A DNA stretch of 5,576 bases, taken from positions 1-5,576 of the forward strand of contig USSJ01000097.1 in assembly GCA_900557285.1 (NCBI GenBank), in the 5' to 3' direction. This DNA is from an uncultured Clostridia bacterium (GTDB lineage Bacteria > Bacillota > Clostridia > Christensenellales > Borkfalkiaceae). The notes beneath the pieces were generated by a model. The model saw nothing but the letters and a program-made list of their open reading frames with translations. It was not told the DNA's origin and searched no databases. Position numbers and translations under genes: made by a program. Positions 4,499-5,576 of this stretch are shown one piece after another; positions within the stretch are counted from its first letter, which is position 1; every line of letters begins with the position of its first letter.

Positions 4499-5576
4499 AT
4501 GCAGCTTTCAATACCCCAAAAACTGATGGAGCTGGCGCAAGCGGCACCCTTTCCGCTCTATCTTGTGGGCGGAGCCGTACGCGACGCGCTTGCAGGCCTG
4601 ACCTGTTCGCAGGACTGGGACATCTGCGCCCCGTGCGACGCCGAAACGTTTTCAAAACTGGCAGCCGAAAACGGCTTTACGGTCAACGGCACATATAAAA
4701 ACACGGGAACGGTCAACCTGAGCGACGGGGAGCACAAATTTGAATTTACTTCTTTCCGCACGGACGTTTACCGCCGCGGAGAACACGCTCCCGAAAAGAT
4801 CGTCTTTACCGACGATATCGAGGCGGACGCGCGCCGCCGCGACTTCAAGTGCAACGCCGTATATTACGATCTCCGCTCAAAAAAGATCGAAGATCCTTTG
4901 GGCGGGGTTTCGGACATAGAAAACAGGTGTATTTCCACGACCCGCGCGGCAGATGAAGTTTTTTCCGAAGACGGGCTGCGCCTCATGCGGCTGGCGCGGC
5001 TTTCGGCACAGCTGGGATTCACGCCCGATCTTGAATGTATATTCGGCGCCAAATTCAATGCGGCGCTCATCGCAAAGATTTCCGCGGAACGGATCTTTGC
5101 GGAATTGCAGCTCATCCTGCACGCAGACGAAAAATACGGACGAAAATACGCGCATTACGAAGGATTGAAGCTTTTGGAAGGGACGGACGTACTCAACTAC
5201 ATTCTGCCCGAACTGGCGGCGGGAAAGGGAATGCCGCAACGCAAAGATTTTCACGATCACGACGTTCTGGAACATTCGTTCCGCGCCTGCAAATATGCAG
5301 ACAGCCGCATCCGCCTGACGGCGCTTTTACACGATGCGGGGAAGCCTGCCGTATACGCCGAAACGGGAAAATACCACGGCCACGACGTTGCGGGAGAAAA
5401 GATCGTGCGACAGATCCTTGAACGGCTCAAAGCGCCGAAAAAGACCGTCGACACGGCGGCAAGGCTGACCCTTTTGCACATGTACGATCTGGACGGAAAG
5501 ACGCGCGAAAACAAGATCCGCACCTTTATCGTAAAAAACTATGACGTGTATCCCCTTTTGCTTCTTTTAAAGCAAG
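4499..5576 (+). CDS. cca: CCA tRNA nucleotidyltransferase (HD-domain type), 3' end missing
   Basis: An open frame of 359 codons runs off the right edge without a stop. It is a class II tRNA nucleotidyltransferase, which adds or repairs the 3'-terminal CCA of tRNAs in the cytoplasm using CTP and ATP. Motifs in order: LVGGAVRDAL (22-31); the catalytic carboxylates D39 and D41 in QDWDI; RRRDFKCNAV (112-121); IEDPLGG (130-136); EDGLRLMRLARLSAQLGF (157-174), whose EDxxR is the base-recognition motif D; ISAERIFAEL (194-203); and an HD phosphohydrolase-type domain with H254, H259 and LLHDAGKP (276-283), then YHGHDVAGE (292-300). Relatives run to about 400-450 residues, so some 50-100 are probably missing. 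The start ATG 4499 has AAGGA (4489-4493) 5 nt upstream; an in-frame ATG at 4469 would add 10 residues but lacks a ribosome binding site. EDxxR and overall similarity favour full CCA addition, but CC- or A-adding specialisation cannot be excluded from this part. Confidence 0.95.
   Translation, partial: MQLSIPQKLMELAQAAPFPLYLVGGAVRDALAGLTCSQDWDICAPCDAETFSKLAAENGFTVNGTYKNTGTVNLSDGEHKFEFTSFRTDVYRRGEHAPEKIVFTDDIEADARRRDFKCNAVYYDLRSKKIEDPLGGVSDIENRCISTTRAADEVFSEDGLRLMRLARLSAQLGFTPDLECIFGAKFNAALIAKISAERIFAELQLILHADEKYGRKYAHYEGLKLLEGTDVLNYILPELAAGKGMPQRKDFHDHDVLEHSFRACKYADSRIRLTALLHDAGKPAVYAETGKYHGHDVAGEKIVRQILERLKAPKKTVDTAARLTLLHMYDLDGKTRENKIRTFIVKNYDVYPLLLLLKQ

Overview
This window is ordinary bacterial chromosome, most likely from a member of the Firmicutes (Clostridia-like) with intermediate G+C. 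The main reason is the adjacent pair yggS/ylmE–sepF, a hallmark of the Gram-positive division cluster. Purine-rich Shine-Dalgarno sites and consensus vegetative promoters agree with this. Nothing fixes the genus. I see no mobile element, CRISPR array, tRNA or rRNA.

Layout, left to right: (1) the 5' part of a small DUF4177-like gene on the minus strand, running off the left edge; (2) a 180-bp divergent promoter region with a near-perfect vegetative promoter for (3) yggS (PLP homeostasis) and (4) sepF (division), which form a two-gene plus-strand operon; (5) a 413-bp non-coding convergent region holding a small hairpin, a strong plus-strand terminator and a strong minus-strand terminator; (6) a minus-strand two-gene operon, transcribed in the order diacylglycerol-kinase-type lipid kinase then NhaP2-type K+/H+ antiporter with two tandem RCK_C domains; (7) a compact divergent promoter region in which both directions appear to share one palindromic -35 hexamer; (8) a plus-strand CCA tRNA nucleotidyltransferase gene, cut by the right edge after 359 codons.

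The genes are housekeeping: cofactor homeostasis, Z-ring anchoring, lipid phosphorylation, cation/pH balance and tRNA maturation. I found no convincing new multi-gene system. The points worth a second look are regulatory: the mirror-symmetric promoter between the lipid kinase and cca, the repeat-decorated consensus promoter of yggS, a palindrome over the -35 box of the DUF4177 gene, and the unusually long perfect hairpins between the convergent operons. The tandem RCK_C tail of the antiporter is the most interesting protein feature.
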